Shown: positions 33,922-41,515 of the stretch, one piece after another
Layout of the letters: each line of letters begins with the position of its first letter
How positions within the stretch are numbered: position 1 is the stretch's first letter
Assembly: GCA_964492235.1 (NCBI GenBank)
Contig: CAZBJQ010000001.1
Coordinates: 11,803 to 75,802 of the forward strand
Direction of reading: 5' to 3'
Length of the DNA stretch: 64,000 nucleotides
From: PFL42 sp964492235
GTDB taxonomy: Bacteria; Chloroflexota; Anaerolineae; Anaerolineales; E44-bin32
Notes under the pieces: model-generated
Seen by the model: only the letters and a program-made list of their open reading frames with translations
Told to the model about the DNA's origin: nothing
Database searches by the model: none
Program-made: the position numbers and the translations under genes

Positions 33922-34051
33922 CTCGGAGGCTGATGAAAAATCCGTTCCGCTTGAGAGGAATTCGCATAGGTGGTGGTTGGGGCTTCCCCCTAACCACCAC
34001 CTATGCGGTTTCCATCTCTGATGAGCAAGGCATACCTCATCAACCTGCCAG
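33922..34051. repeat. About 130-bp palindromic element, copy 5 (between cydD and cydC)
   Basis: Core 33931-34042, from TGATGAA to the complement of TGATGAG. Borders are CTCG (33922-33925) and CCAG (34048-34051), one base off CTAG each. Three bases longer than the other copies. It is open in the cydC reading frame and carries an ATG at 33933 behind GGAGG. Confidence 0.82.
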
Positions 34052-34073
34052 TAACGGCGCACCGGCGCCTGCG

Positions 34074-35858
34074 GTGGGGGAGGCGGGAGTCGAGCGGCGG
34101 TTGCTCAGGCTTGCTCGACCCATCACAGGCTGGATGGCCCTGGCGGCGATACTCGGAGTCTTGACTGTTGTCAGCGGCATGGCCCTGATGGCCGCTTCCG
34201 CCTACGTGATCTCTGCCGCCGCCCTCCACCCGTCCATCGCCGACCTCCAGGTGGCGATCGTCGCCTTGCGTGTGTTCGGGCTCAGCCGCGGGCTCCTGCG
34301 GTACGCTGAGCGTCTGGCTTCGCATCAGGCCACGTTTCGGCTCCTGGCCCGGCTGCGCCTGTGGTTCTTCGCCTCGCTCGAACCACTCGCCCCTGCACGT
34401 CTGCTCTCCTACCGCAGTGGCGATCTGCTGGCGCGAATCACCTCCGATATCGAGACCCTGCAGGAGTTCTTCCTGCGCGTCCTTTCCCCATCGATGGTGG
34501 CCATCCTGGTGACGCTCCTCCTCAGCGCCGTTCTCAGCGGCGTTTCTCCGGCGCTGGCGATCCTGAACCTTGCGCTGGCATGCATGGGAGGAGTCGGGCT
34601 GGCATGGCTGGTCCAACGCCGAACGTGGACAACCGCCAATCGGCTGATCCGGGCACGCAGCCGATTGAATGCCTCGGTCGTCGAGGCGTTGGAAGGCGCG
34701 GCAGAGTGGCTGGTTTACGGTTGGGAGCACACCTGGGCGGGGCAGTTCAGGGCGCAGGGCCAGGCGATGGCGATGGCCCAGGAGGAGAGGAACCGGAGTC
34801 TGGCTCTGGTGGCTGCCGTCTCATCTTCGCTCGGCGCTCTGGCCACCGCCGCGACCATTGCCCTGCTCACGCCGCATGTGCGCCAGTGGTCGCTGGATGG
34901 CGTGTTCCTGGCGTCGATCGCCCTGGCAGTGCTGGCCAGCTATGAAACCGCCGGAGCTCTCCCAGCGGCGGCGGAGCAGGCGGGCACATCTCGGCTCGCG
35001 GCGTCCCGCCTGATCGAAATCGTGGACGGTCTGCCGGAAGTCGACGAAGGCCTTGGCGCCTCCTTGGCTTCCCCCTTCCGCTCGCTGCGCCTCGCCGGCC
35101 TTCGCTTTCACTACCCGGGAGACAGGCGGGAAGTGCTGTCCGGCCTCTCGCTCGACCTCGCTCCCGGCAGCCGGGTCGCGGTCCTCGGCACAAGTGGGGC
35201 TGGCAAGAGCACGCTGGCGCATCTCCTGCTCCGCTTCTGGCAGGTCGAGCCCGGGCAGATCCAGGTCAATGGGCACGACGTTCGGGACCTGCGCCCGGAG
35301 GCGGTGCGCGCCGTGTTCTCCAGCCTGCTCCAACCACCCTTCCTGTTCGCCAGGACGATTCGGGAAAACATCACCCTTGGCGATGATACCCTCACCACAG
35401 CCCAGGTCGAACAAGCCTTGGACCAGGCAGGGCTCACTCAACGCCTCGGCAGTTCTCCGGAGGGAATCGATGCCTGGGTTGGCGAATTTGGAGCGATGCT
35501 CAGCGCCGGAGAGCGCCAGCGCGTGGCGCTGGCGCGAGCCCTGGCCAGGCCGGCGCCTATCTTGCTACTGGATGAGCCGACGGCTGCGCTCGACCCACTC
35601 ACCGCCGGACAAGTGATGGAAAACCTGTGGGCGGCGTTGGGTGAACGCGCCCTGCTGCTGATGACTCACGATCCGACGGGGTTGGAGCGAATGGACGAAA
35701 TCCTCATTCTGGACAAGGGCCGCCTTGTCGCACGCGGCAACCACATCTCCCTGGCACATGCTGACAACCTCTACCGCCGGATGTTGGCCGCTCGCCGGCA
35801 GGACGTGATCCTTCAACGGCTGCAGCGGCGCCCCGAGCCGCAGTCTGCAGCCGATTGA
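34074..35858 (+). CDS. cydC: Thiol reductant ABC exporter subunit CydC
   Basis: A 594-residue half-transporter partner of CydD. The membrane domain begins LLRLARPITGW and the ATPase has GTSGAGKSTLAHLLLRFW, LSAGERQRVALARAL and ILLLDEPTAALDP. I give the conservative GTG start at 34074, next to the first conserved residues. The frame stays open upstream through palindromic element copy 5 to ATG 33933, which has GGAGG three bases before it, so translation may really begin inside the element. The gene ends six bases before an assembly gap. Confidence 0.88.
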   Translation: MGEAGVERRLLRLARPITGWMALAAILGVLTVVSGMALMAASAYVISAAALHPSIADLQVAIVALRVFGLSRGLLRYAERLASHQATFRLLARLRLWFFASLEPLAPARLLSYRSGDLLARITSDIETLQEFFLRVLSPSMVAILVTLLLSAVLSGVSPALAILNLALACMGGVGLAWLVQRRTWTTANRLIRARSRLNASVVEALEGAAEWLVYGWEHTWAGQFRAQGQAMAMAQEERNRSLALVAAVSSSLGALATAATIALLTPHVRQWSLDGVFLASIALAVLASYETAGALPAAAEQAGTSRLAASRLIEIVDGLPEVDEGLGASLASPFRSLRLAGLRFHYPGDRREVLSGLSLDLAPGSRVAVLGTSGAGKSTLAHLLLRFWQVEPGQIQVNGHDVRDLRPEAVRAVFSSLLQPPFLFARTIRENITLGDDTLTTAQVEQALDQAGLTQRLGSSPEGIDAWVGEFGAMLSAGERQRVALARALARPAPILLLDEPTAALDPLTAGQVMENLWAALGERALLLMTHDPTGLERMDEILILDKGRLVARGNHISLAHADNLYRRMLAARRQDVILQRLQRRPEPQSAAD

Positions 35859-35863
35859 ACGCA

Positions 35864-35963
35864 NNNNNNNNNNNNNNNNNNNNNNNNNNNNNNNNNNNNN
35901 NNNNNNNNNNNNNNNNNNNNNNNNNNNNNNNNNNNNNNNNNNNNNNNNNNNNNNNNNNNNNNN
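35864..35963. other. Assembly gap (100 N)
   Basis: Exactly 100 N, the conventional scaffold-gap placeholder. The sequences on its two sides share no obvious overlap. Gap length is unknown. Confidence 0.98.
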
Positions 35964-35973
35964 AGCCTCCACC

Positions 35974-36288
35974 TCAGGCGAATTTGACCGCCGTCCCACT
36001 TGTGGCGACCATCAACATGCCCTGCCGGATCACTTCGTAGTCGACATCGACGCCGACGACGGCGTCGGCTCCCAGCCTAGCTGCCTCGCCCGCCATCTCC
36101 TCCAGCGCCAGCGAGCGCGCCTTGCGGACCTCCTGCTCGTACTCAGCAGACCGACCGCCCAGAATGTCGGTGATGCTGGCCATGATGTCACGGCCGATAT
36201 GCGCGCCCAGAATCGCTTCCCCGGTGACGACCCCAAGGTATGCCCCGATCGGTTTCCCCTCGATCGTCGGCGTCGTGCTGATCATCAT
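35974..36288 (-). CDS. YbjQ/UPF0145 family protein
   Basis: A 104-residue YbjQ-type protein. It has ISTTPTIEGKPIGAYLGVV at the start, then GEAILGAHIGRDI, and ADAVVGVDVDYEV toward the end, which are family hallmarks. Length is standard. These proteins form pentamer-like rings and have been called heavy-metal-binding, but the function is unsettled. The tandem ATGs follow GAGGAGAGG. The gap at 35864 lies ten bases beyond its stop, so its downstream neighbour is unknown. Confidence 0.9.
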   Translation of the reverse strand: MMISTTPTIEGKPIGAYLGVVTGEAILGAHIGRDIMASITDILGGRSAEYEQEVRKARSLALEEMAGEAARLGADAVVGVDVDYEVIRQGMLMVATSGTAVKFA

Positions 36289-36651
36289 CTTGCCTCTCCT
36301 CTCTTGTGTGCCGCTGCCTGTGTCCGCCTCCTACCCTAGCCGATCATGGCTATCTCGCCTGAAGACTGGCCGACATCCGGCAGACAGGCAGATGTCCGCA
36401 TGGGGACGGGAAGCTGCCCGAACTCCCAGCCTCGGTCGCGAATCCATCGAGAGATCCGCCGTGGAGGGGCCCAACGGAGGACCCGGGGAGCACCCGGACT
36501 CCAGGGGGTTCTCAAGATGGGTGCTGTCCAAGATCCCGGGACAGACGCCTCTTGCATGAACCTTCCAAGGCAGGGGAGACGTCGGACATCCCGGTGGTAC
36601 CAGGCGCGGCGTGTGCCTCTCGATCCCTGGCGGCCGCCGCAGCCAGTCTGC
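36289..36651. other. Region without an identifiable gene
   Basis: About 360 bases between the YbjQ gene and the HerA-like ATPase gene. Short open frames exist on both strands, but none has a ribosome site together with a recognisable protein. No RNA gene or repeat seen. Confidence 0.5.
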
Positions 36652-39129
36652 TCAACCGGCCGTCCAAGCGGCCAGCAGGCTGCCGTCGGCCTGCAGCCAG
36701 TGAGGCGCCCAGACGAAGGCCACGACCTGGACCGTGATGCCGGTCCTCTTGGGCTTGACAGAAATCCGCTCCAGCCCGGTACTCATAGGGTCAGCGCCAG
36801 GCTTGAGCCTGGCTGATTCCGCTTCGAACTCGGTCTCCAGTGCCTTCAACTGCTGCTGCGTGGCCTCCAGGGACTCCTCCGCTCGGTCCACATCCTCCGC
36901 CTGGCGCGCCGAACGGCTCAAGCCCCGCGCGGCTGTGGTTGCCCGGCCGACCGTGGTGTGGCTCACCGCCTTTCGCCCAACCAGCGCCCCGACCAGCGTC
37001 GAGCCGATGGATATCGCAGCCCCGACCTTCTGTTCCTTGGCCTGCTCCCGCTCTCGCTCGACGGCATGCACACTGCGTCGCACCCGGTCCTCCAAGGTGC
37101 GGATCTTGGGCGCGTACTTGGTTCGCAGCTTCTCCAACTCAAGGTCGCGCTGCTCATGCAACGCCTGCTGCAGTCGCACGCGGAAGTCCCCCTCGTTTTC
37201 GCCGGGCTGCGAGAGCAGGCCACTTTCGGGGCTGCGCCAAAGAACGAGGGACTGCGATTCGGCCAGCCAGGCTTTGTACAGCCGTGTCCAGGCAGCGTAG
37301 TTCTTGGCCTTGCCCGCCGCCGAGGTGAGGGGGCCATGCTCGCCCGCGGCCGGCGCCGACCGCGACAGATCGCCCGCCGAGACGTCTGCCGGGTGCCCCG
37401 CCGCCCAATCCACCGGGACGGCCGCATCCGCGATCGGTGTCAGATGGGTCACCTCCTGGGAAGTGTCGAGCTTGAGTTTGGCGTCATAGAACTGCAGGCG
37501 CGCCGCTCCGAACAGTAGTGGGTGGTACACCACTTTCGCCCTGGCTGGGGCCGGACGGCGGATGGGCAGGTAGAAAGCCTCAATGTCGGCCGGAACCGGG
37601 GGGGCTTCGGCCCGGCCAGGTACGGCGGCCTCGGAAGCAGGCATCGCCGTCGAAGCAACCGCCAGGGCAGGCGCCGGTGGCGCTACGGGGTGTTCTTGCT
37701 TCCAGGGTTCCATCAATCGCTTGATCTGGTCCCGGGTCATGGGTCCGGCGAGGTACGATAGCGCCCAACGCGAATGGAAGACCACAGGGTGGTCCTCGTG
37801 AACGTTGTGCATCAGGAAGACGCGGCTGGCCAATCCGGCCAGTGTTTCCTCCACTTCGGTCTTTTTGAAATCGACGCTGGACCCCGCCGCCCATCCTTCC
37901 AATGCCTCCATCACCCGTTGCTTGTCGCGTTCGGTCTGCAGCCGCCCGATGAACCAGGTGCCGGTGTTGGAGAGCGCCTTGTAGTCCAGATCGACCGGAT
38001 TCTGCGTCGCCAGGACAACCCCAAGCCCGGTGGCGCGGGCCTGCTTGAGCAGGGTCAGCAAAGGTTTCTTCGAGGGCGGTTCAGCCACGGGCGGCAGATA
38101 GCCAAAGAGCTCGTCCATGTACAGGATCGCTCTCAAGCTGCCAGTGCCGGGCTGCGCCCGGACCCAACTCAGGAGTTGGGTAAGCAGCAGCGTAACGAAG
38201 AACATACGCTCGGCATCGCTCAGGTGTGCGATCGAGAAAATCGCCAGCTGCGGTTTGCCTTGCGGGCTGTGCAGCAGGCGTGCAATGTCCAGCGGGACCC
38301 CCTTCAGCCAAAGGTCGAACCCGGGCGCCGCCAGCAGATTGTTGAGCGCCAGGACCAAATGGAACCGATCTTTCTCCGGGTAGAATGACTCTAAGTCGAG
38401 CACGCCCACTTGCTGCATCGGCGGGCGCTGCACTTGCTGGATGAGGGACGCCAGGTCAAGACCTTTGCCTGCCGTCCAGGCTGATTCCAGGATCGTGGCC
38501 AGCAGGATGTGCTCGCGACTCTGCACCGGGTCGGCCTGGATATGGATCAGGCCGAGCAGGCTGGCAACGGTGGCCTGGATTCGCTCTTGCAGCAGCTCCT
38601 TGTCGGCCAGTACTTCGGTTGCAGGAGGTTCAAAGGCCTGCAGGATCGAGACCGACGCCCCGCCACTGCTCCCGGGTGTGTAGACCACGACATCGGCGGC
38701 CTGGCGCAGGCGTTCGATGCGCGCCCCCGACTGCCTCCACTCGGCCAGACCCTTGGCCCAGGTCTCCGCCTGCTGCCCGGCGAATGCCTCCGCCGTCAGG
38801 CCCTGTTTGCGCGCTTCCTCAGGGCTGATCCAAGGAAGGAAGTCCTGAGGCCGCAGCTCGGGGAAGGTCAGCATCAAGTTGGGCATGTCGCCTTTGGGGT
38901 CGAGGATGATGGCCGGAATGCCGTCGATGGCGGCTTCCTCCAGCAGGCTGATGCATAGGCCGGTCTTGCCGCTGCCGGTCATTCCGACGCACACCGCGTG
39001 CGTGGTCAGATCCCTGGAGTCATACAGAAGGAGGTCGTCCTCGATGGCCTTCTCGGCGAGTGAATAGGTGCGTCCCAGATAGAAGGCGCCCAGCTTCTCG
39101 AATTCCCGTGCGCGTTTCTTCTCGGCCAT
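36652..39129 (-). CDS. HerA-like/DUF87 ATPase with C-terminal coiled coil
   Basis: An 825-residue protein. An N-terminal YLGRTYSL region leads to Walker A GMTGSGKT (49-56). IILDPKGDMPNL (about 74-85) and Walker B AILYMDELFGYLPP (334-347) follow, with ATQNPVDLDYKALSNTGTW typical of HerA/FtsK-type ring ATPases. Residues about 500-620 are Ala/Pro-rich. Residues about 690-775 are highly charged and predicted coiled coil. The start at ATG 39127-39129 has GGAGGG six bases before it. It lies 41 bases downstream of a phospholipase-D-like gene on the same strand. A DNA- or protein-translocating motor is likely; no NurA partner is present. Function unknown. Confidence 0.8.
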   Translation of the reverse strand: MAEKKRAREFEKLGAFYLGRTYSLAEKAIEDDLLLYDSRDLTTHAVCVGMTGSGKTGLCISLLEEAAIDGIPAIILDPKGDMPNLMLTFPELRPQDFLPWISPEEARKQGLTAEAFAGQQAETWAKGLAEWRQSGARIERLRQAADVVVYTPGSSGGASVSILQAFEPPATEVLADKELLQERIQATVASLLGLIHIQADPVQSREHILLATILESAWTAGKGLDLASLIQQVQRPPMQQVGVLDLESFYPEKDRFHLVLALNNLLAAPGFDLWLKGVPLDIARLLHSPQGKPQLAIFSIAHLSDAERMFFVTLLLTQLLSWVRAQPGTGSLRAILYMDELFGYLPPVAEPPSKKPLLTLLKQARATGLGVVLATQNPVDLDYKALSNTGTWFIGRLQTERDKQRVMEALEGWAAGSSVDFKKTEVEETLAGLASRVFLMHNVHEDHPVVFHSRWALSYLAGPMTRDQIKRLMEPWKQEHPVAPPAPALAVASTAMPASEAAVPGRAEAPPVPADIEAFYLPIRRPAPARAKVVYHPLLFGAARLQFYDAKLKLDTSQEVTHLTPIADAAVPVDWAAGHPADVSAGDLSRSAPAAGEHGPLTSAAGKAKNYAAWTRLYKAWLAESQSLVLWRSPESGLLSQPGENEGDFRVRLQQALHEQRDLELEKLRTKYAPKIRTLEDRVRRSVHAVEREREQAKEQKVGAAISIGSTLVGALVGRKAVSHTTVGRATTAARGLSRSARQAEDVDRAEESLEATQQQLKALETEFEAESARLKPGADPMSTGLERISVKPKRTGITVQVVAFVWAPHWLQADGSLLAAWTAG

Positions 39130-39170
39130 CGTCAACCCTCCTGTGTCATCCGTTGGAAGCCCCGGCCTGA

Positions 39171-40271
39171 TCAACCCTGTGGCCCAGGCGCTGGCGCTGC
39201 CGCCTCGGCATTCTCGAACATGGAGCTGAACTCCCCGAGGAAGAGCTGGGCCAGCGCCGGGTCGTGCAGAATGAGAAGTGCTTCGTCGTTTTCTTCCTCG
39301 GCGCTGCGAGTGAAGTTATACGAGCCCGTTACAACCGTCTCGCCATCGACGATGATGACCTTGTGGTGCAGAAGTGCCGGGGAGGACTCGAGGCGGACAT
39401 CGAGGCCTGCCTGTTTCAGCCGCTCATACTCCGCGCCGGAGGCCTTGGCCTGCCCCTGGTCGAACACGCCGCGCACTGCCACGCCCGCCCGTGACCGGTC
39501 GAGCATCGCTTCGGCCAGGGCGTCCGATGTGAACGAATAGGCCATGACTTCGATGCTCTCTTCTGCGCCCCGCAGCAATGAAACCAGGCGCGCCGCCACC
39601 CGGTCCTCGGGCGAGAACATCACTTCCACCTCCGTCCCGGCCAGGTTCACCATGGGATGCGGCGTGTCCGCCAACGATGCCGGGCCAAAGCGCCCATCTA
39701 CGAACATCTCGTCGAACTCCCGGGAGAAATCCCCAGTGAGCTCGGCGGAGCGGAGACGCAGCCAGTTGTTGTGGTCCACGTGTGCGCTGCCGTAGGTGAG
39801 ATTCATCGAGCCGGCCCAGGTCTCCAGGCCGTCGATTAAGACGAACTTGTGATGCATCAGTCCCTGGCGGCGGTCTCCTACCACCGGGATCCCTGCAGCG
39901 ATCAGCTCCTCGACCTCGGGCTCCAACAGGTTGTCGCTCTCGACCACCATCCGCACCTCGACCCCCCTCTGCTGCGCCCGCAGCAGGGCCTGGCACACGC
40001 TCCACAGGTTGAAGTGGTAGCTGGCGACATCGATGGTGAAACGTGCGTTGTCCAGACCCGCGACCAGCTGCTGTTCAGCCAGCTGATCGGCCAGGCCGGG
40101 GCGGGTGAAGTACACCACGACCGGATCCGTCGCCGGTGGTGTCTCAGTGACCGAGGCGGGGGGCGGCTCCCTGGCTTGCAGATGGAACAACACCAGCACC
40201 GCGGCCAGGGAGAGCAGGGCGATCGTCCCGCCCAACCCGGTTCTGGCCCAGCGCAAGATTGCCGGTTTCAT
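39171..40271 (-). CDS. Exported phospholipase D-like protein with two HKD motifs
   Basis: A 366-residue protein with an N-terminal hydrophobic helix (about 14-32), so exported or membrane-anchored. Two catalytic HxKxxxxD motifs are intact: His140-Lys142-Asp147 (MHHKFVLIDG) and His302-Lys304-Asp309 (LHHKVIIVDG), each followed by GS-x-N-x-T. The superfamily includes phospholipases, Nuc-type endonucleases and phosphatidyltransferases; the two-domain exported form does not tell which. I start at ATG 40269-40271, after GGGAGG. A TATAAT lies 49 bases upstream. It is co-directional with the HerA-like ATPase. Confidence 0.85.
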   Translation of the reverse strand: MKPAILRWARTGLGGTIALLSLAAVLVLFHLQAREPPPASVTETPPATDPVVVYFTRPGLADQLAEQQLVAGLDNARFTIDVASYHFNLWSVCQALLRAQQRGVEVRMVVESDNLLEPEVEELIAAGIPVVGDRRQGLMHHKFVLIDGLETWAGSMNLTYGSAHVDHNNWLRLRSAELTGDFSREFDEMFVDGRFGPASLADTPHPMVNLAGTEVEVMFSPEDRVAARLVSLLRGAEESIEVMAYSFTSDALAEAMLDRSRAGVAVRGVFDQGQAKASGAEYERLKQAGLDVRLESSPALLHHKVIIVDGETVVTGSYNFTRSAEEENDEALLILHDPALAQLFLGEFSSMFENAEAAAPAPGPQG

Positions 40272-40320
40272 CCCGCCAAGCCTCCCACCAGGCTCCAGCC
40301 ACCCGTGGCGCTTGGGGACG

Positions 40321-40326
40321 ATTATA
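40321..40326 (-). promoter_or_regulatory. -10 element for the PLD-HerA pair
   Basis: Minus-strand TATAAT 49 bases before the PLD start. No clear -35. It is divergent from the iron operon. Confidence 0.4.
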
Positions 40327-40413
40327 GCCAAGCCAACGGTTCTGGCTACGGTGACGATATGCGCCCGCAGGACATGACGGCCGTCAGTGCCAACGGCGTG
40401 TTGGATCGGCTAC

Positions 40414-40431
40414 TTTAAGGCATGCCTTAAA
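40414..40431 (+). promoter_or_regulatory. Palindromic operator of the iron operon (DtxR-type box)
   Basis: A perfect 18-bp palindrome, TTTAAGGCATGCCTTAAA, 24 bases before the DtxR-family gene. Its length and symmetry fit a metalloregulator dimer site, and its place ahead of dtxR-feoA-feoB implies autoregulation with iron as co-repressor. The exact regulator is inferred from position. Confidence 0.75.
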
Positions 40432-40455
40432 CCATAAGGGTCGTGGGAGGCGAGC

Positions 40456-41127
40456 ATGACGGGTCGGCCGATGCCTGGCCAGAGCGCTGAGATGTATCTG
40501 AAGTCCGTGCTCGAATTGGGCGGAGCCACCGAGCCGGTGCCGATCTCCGCCCTGGCCGAGCGCCTGGGCGTGTCGCCGATTTCGGCCACCGAGCGCGTTC
40601 ACCGCCTGGAACGGCAAACGCTGCTCGAACACCTCCCTTACCAGGGGGTGCAATTGACGCGCCAGGGCAAAGCCGGCGCGCTGCGCGTGCTGCGGCGGCA
40701 TCGCCTGTGGGAGCGTTTCCTTCACGACCACCTCGGTCTGCCCTGGGATCGGGTGCACGACATGGCCTGCCAGCTGGAACACGCCGTCGGCGACGAGGTG
40801 GTCGACCGGCTGGCGGTCTTTCTCGGGGACCCGGAAGCATGCCCCCACGGCAATCCGATCCCCGACCGCAACGGTGGCTACCCGCGGAGAGCGGGGACAA
40901 CCCTGGCGATGCTGCAAGCCGGCGCAGGCGGGCGCGTGCTGCGCGTCGAGCCGGAAAGCTCTGACCTGCTCGCTCGCCTGGAACACCTCGGCCTCAGGCC
41001 GGGCGTGAGCCTCCGCCTCGAACGCCACGATCCTTCCCGCGGCGCCGTTTTCCTGCGAAGCGACGGCCGCGGCCTCCAGCTGCCCTGGCGTGCAGCCATG
41101 AGTCTGTTCGTCGAAGTGGAGAGCTAG
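40456..41127 (+). CDS. DtxR/MntR-family metal-dependent repressor
   Basis: A 223-residue regulator. The winged helix is at about 8-70 (QSAEMYLKSVLEL, then LAERLGVSPISATERVHRL as the recognition region). The dimerisation domain follows (HRLWERFLHDHLGLPWDRVHDMACQLEHAV), and CPHGNPIP is the classic metal-site segment. A C-terminal SH3-like FeoA domain spans about 145-220. It is first in an operon with feoA (one base apart) and feoB, and is preceded by a perfect palindrome. An iron sensor is favoured over a manganese sensor because of the Feo genes. Confidence 0.93.
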   Translation: MTGRPMPGQSAEMYLKSVLELGGATEPVPISALAERLGVSPISATERVHRLERQTLLEHLPYQGVQLTRQGKAGALRVLRRHRLWERFLHDHLGLPWDRVHDMACQLEHAVGDEVVDRLAVFLGDPEACPHGNPIPDRNGGYPRRAGTTLAMLQAGAGGRVLRVEPESSDLLARLEHLGLRPGVSLRLERHDPSRGAVFLRSDGRGLQLPWRAAMSLFVEVES

Positions 41128-41128
41128 C

Positions 41129-41515
41129 ATGCCTCGCTGGAGATGGCGCGCTGCATATGGCCTGACCCGGGCTGGGCCTTCCCTCCAGGAATCGGACACC
41201 GCCCCAGCCGCCGGCGAGAGGCAGTACACGCTCCTGGAGGCCAGGATCGGAACTCCAGTGGAGGTGTTCGAGTTGCTGGACGAGGCGGGGGTCGGCCGGC
41301 GCTTGCGTCCCATGGGGCTGGGCAGGGGTGACCGCCTCCGCGTCGTGCGTCGCTCCTCCTGGGGGGGACCGATCGTGATCGAGATCCCTGGGCGCACCAT
41401 CGCCATCGGGCGCGGCGTTGCGCGCAAGATCATCGTTCGGGCAGTCCCAACGCCCAGCGATCACGAGCCGCAACCACTGGAACCGGACACCGATCGGAGA
41501 CAGGGAGCGGTTTGA
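41129..41515 (+). CDS. feoA: FeoA-domain protein
   Basis: A 128-residue protein with one FeoA SH3-like domain (about 32-108: LRPMGLGRGDRLRVVRRSSW, then VIEIPGRTIAIGRGVARKI). FeoA is a small cytosolic partner of the FeoB ferrous iron transporter. It is longer than the usual 75-85 residues because of an N-terminal Arg/Trp-rich extension and a polar tail. It starts one base after the regulator stop, and its TGA overlaps the feoB ATG by one base, so the three genes are tightly coupled. Confidence 0.9.
   Translation: MPRWRWRAAYGLTRAGPSLQESDTAPAAGERQYTLLEARIGTPVEVFELLDEAGVGRRLRPMGLGRGDRLRVVRRSSWGGPIVIEIPGRTIAIGRGVARKIIVRAVPTPSDHEPQPLEPDTDRRQGAV

Noticed and set aside
35864..35963. Duplicated flanks around the first N gap, as at the second gap
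   Set aside because: The sequences either side share no repeat, so it appears to be an ordinary scaffold gap.
36652..40271. A complete antiphage defence island around the HerA-like ATPase
   Set aside because: Neighbours are an exported PLD protein, an iron operon and a YbjQ protein; no restriction, toxin or other defence gene is present, so the claim is not supported.
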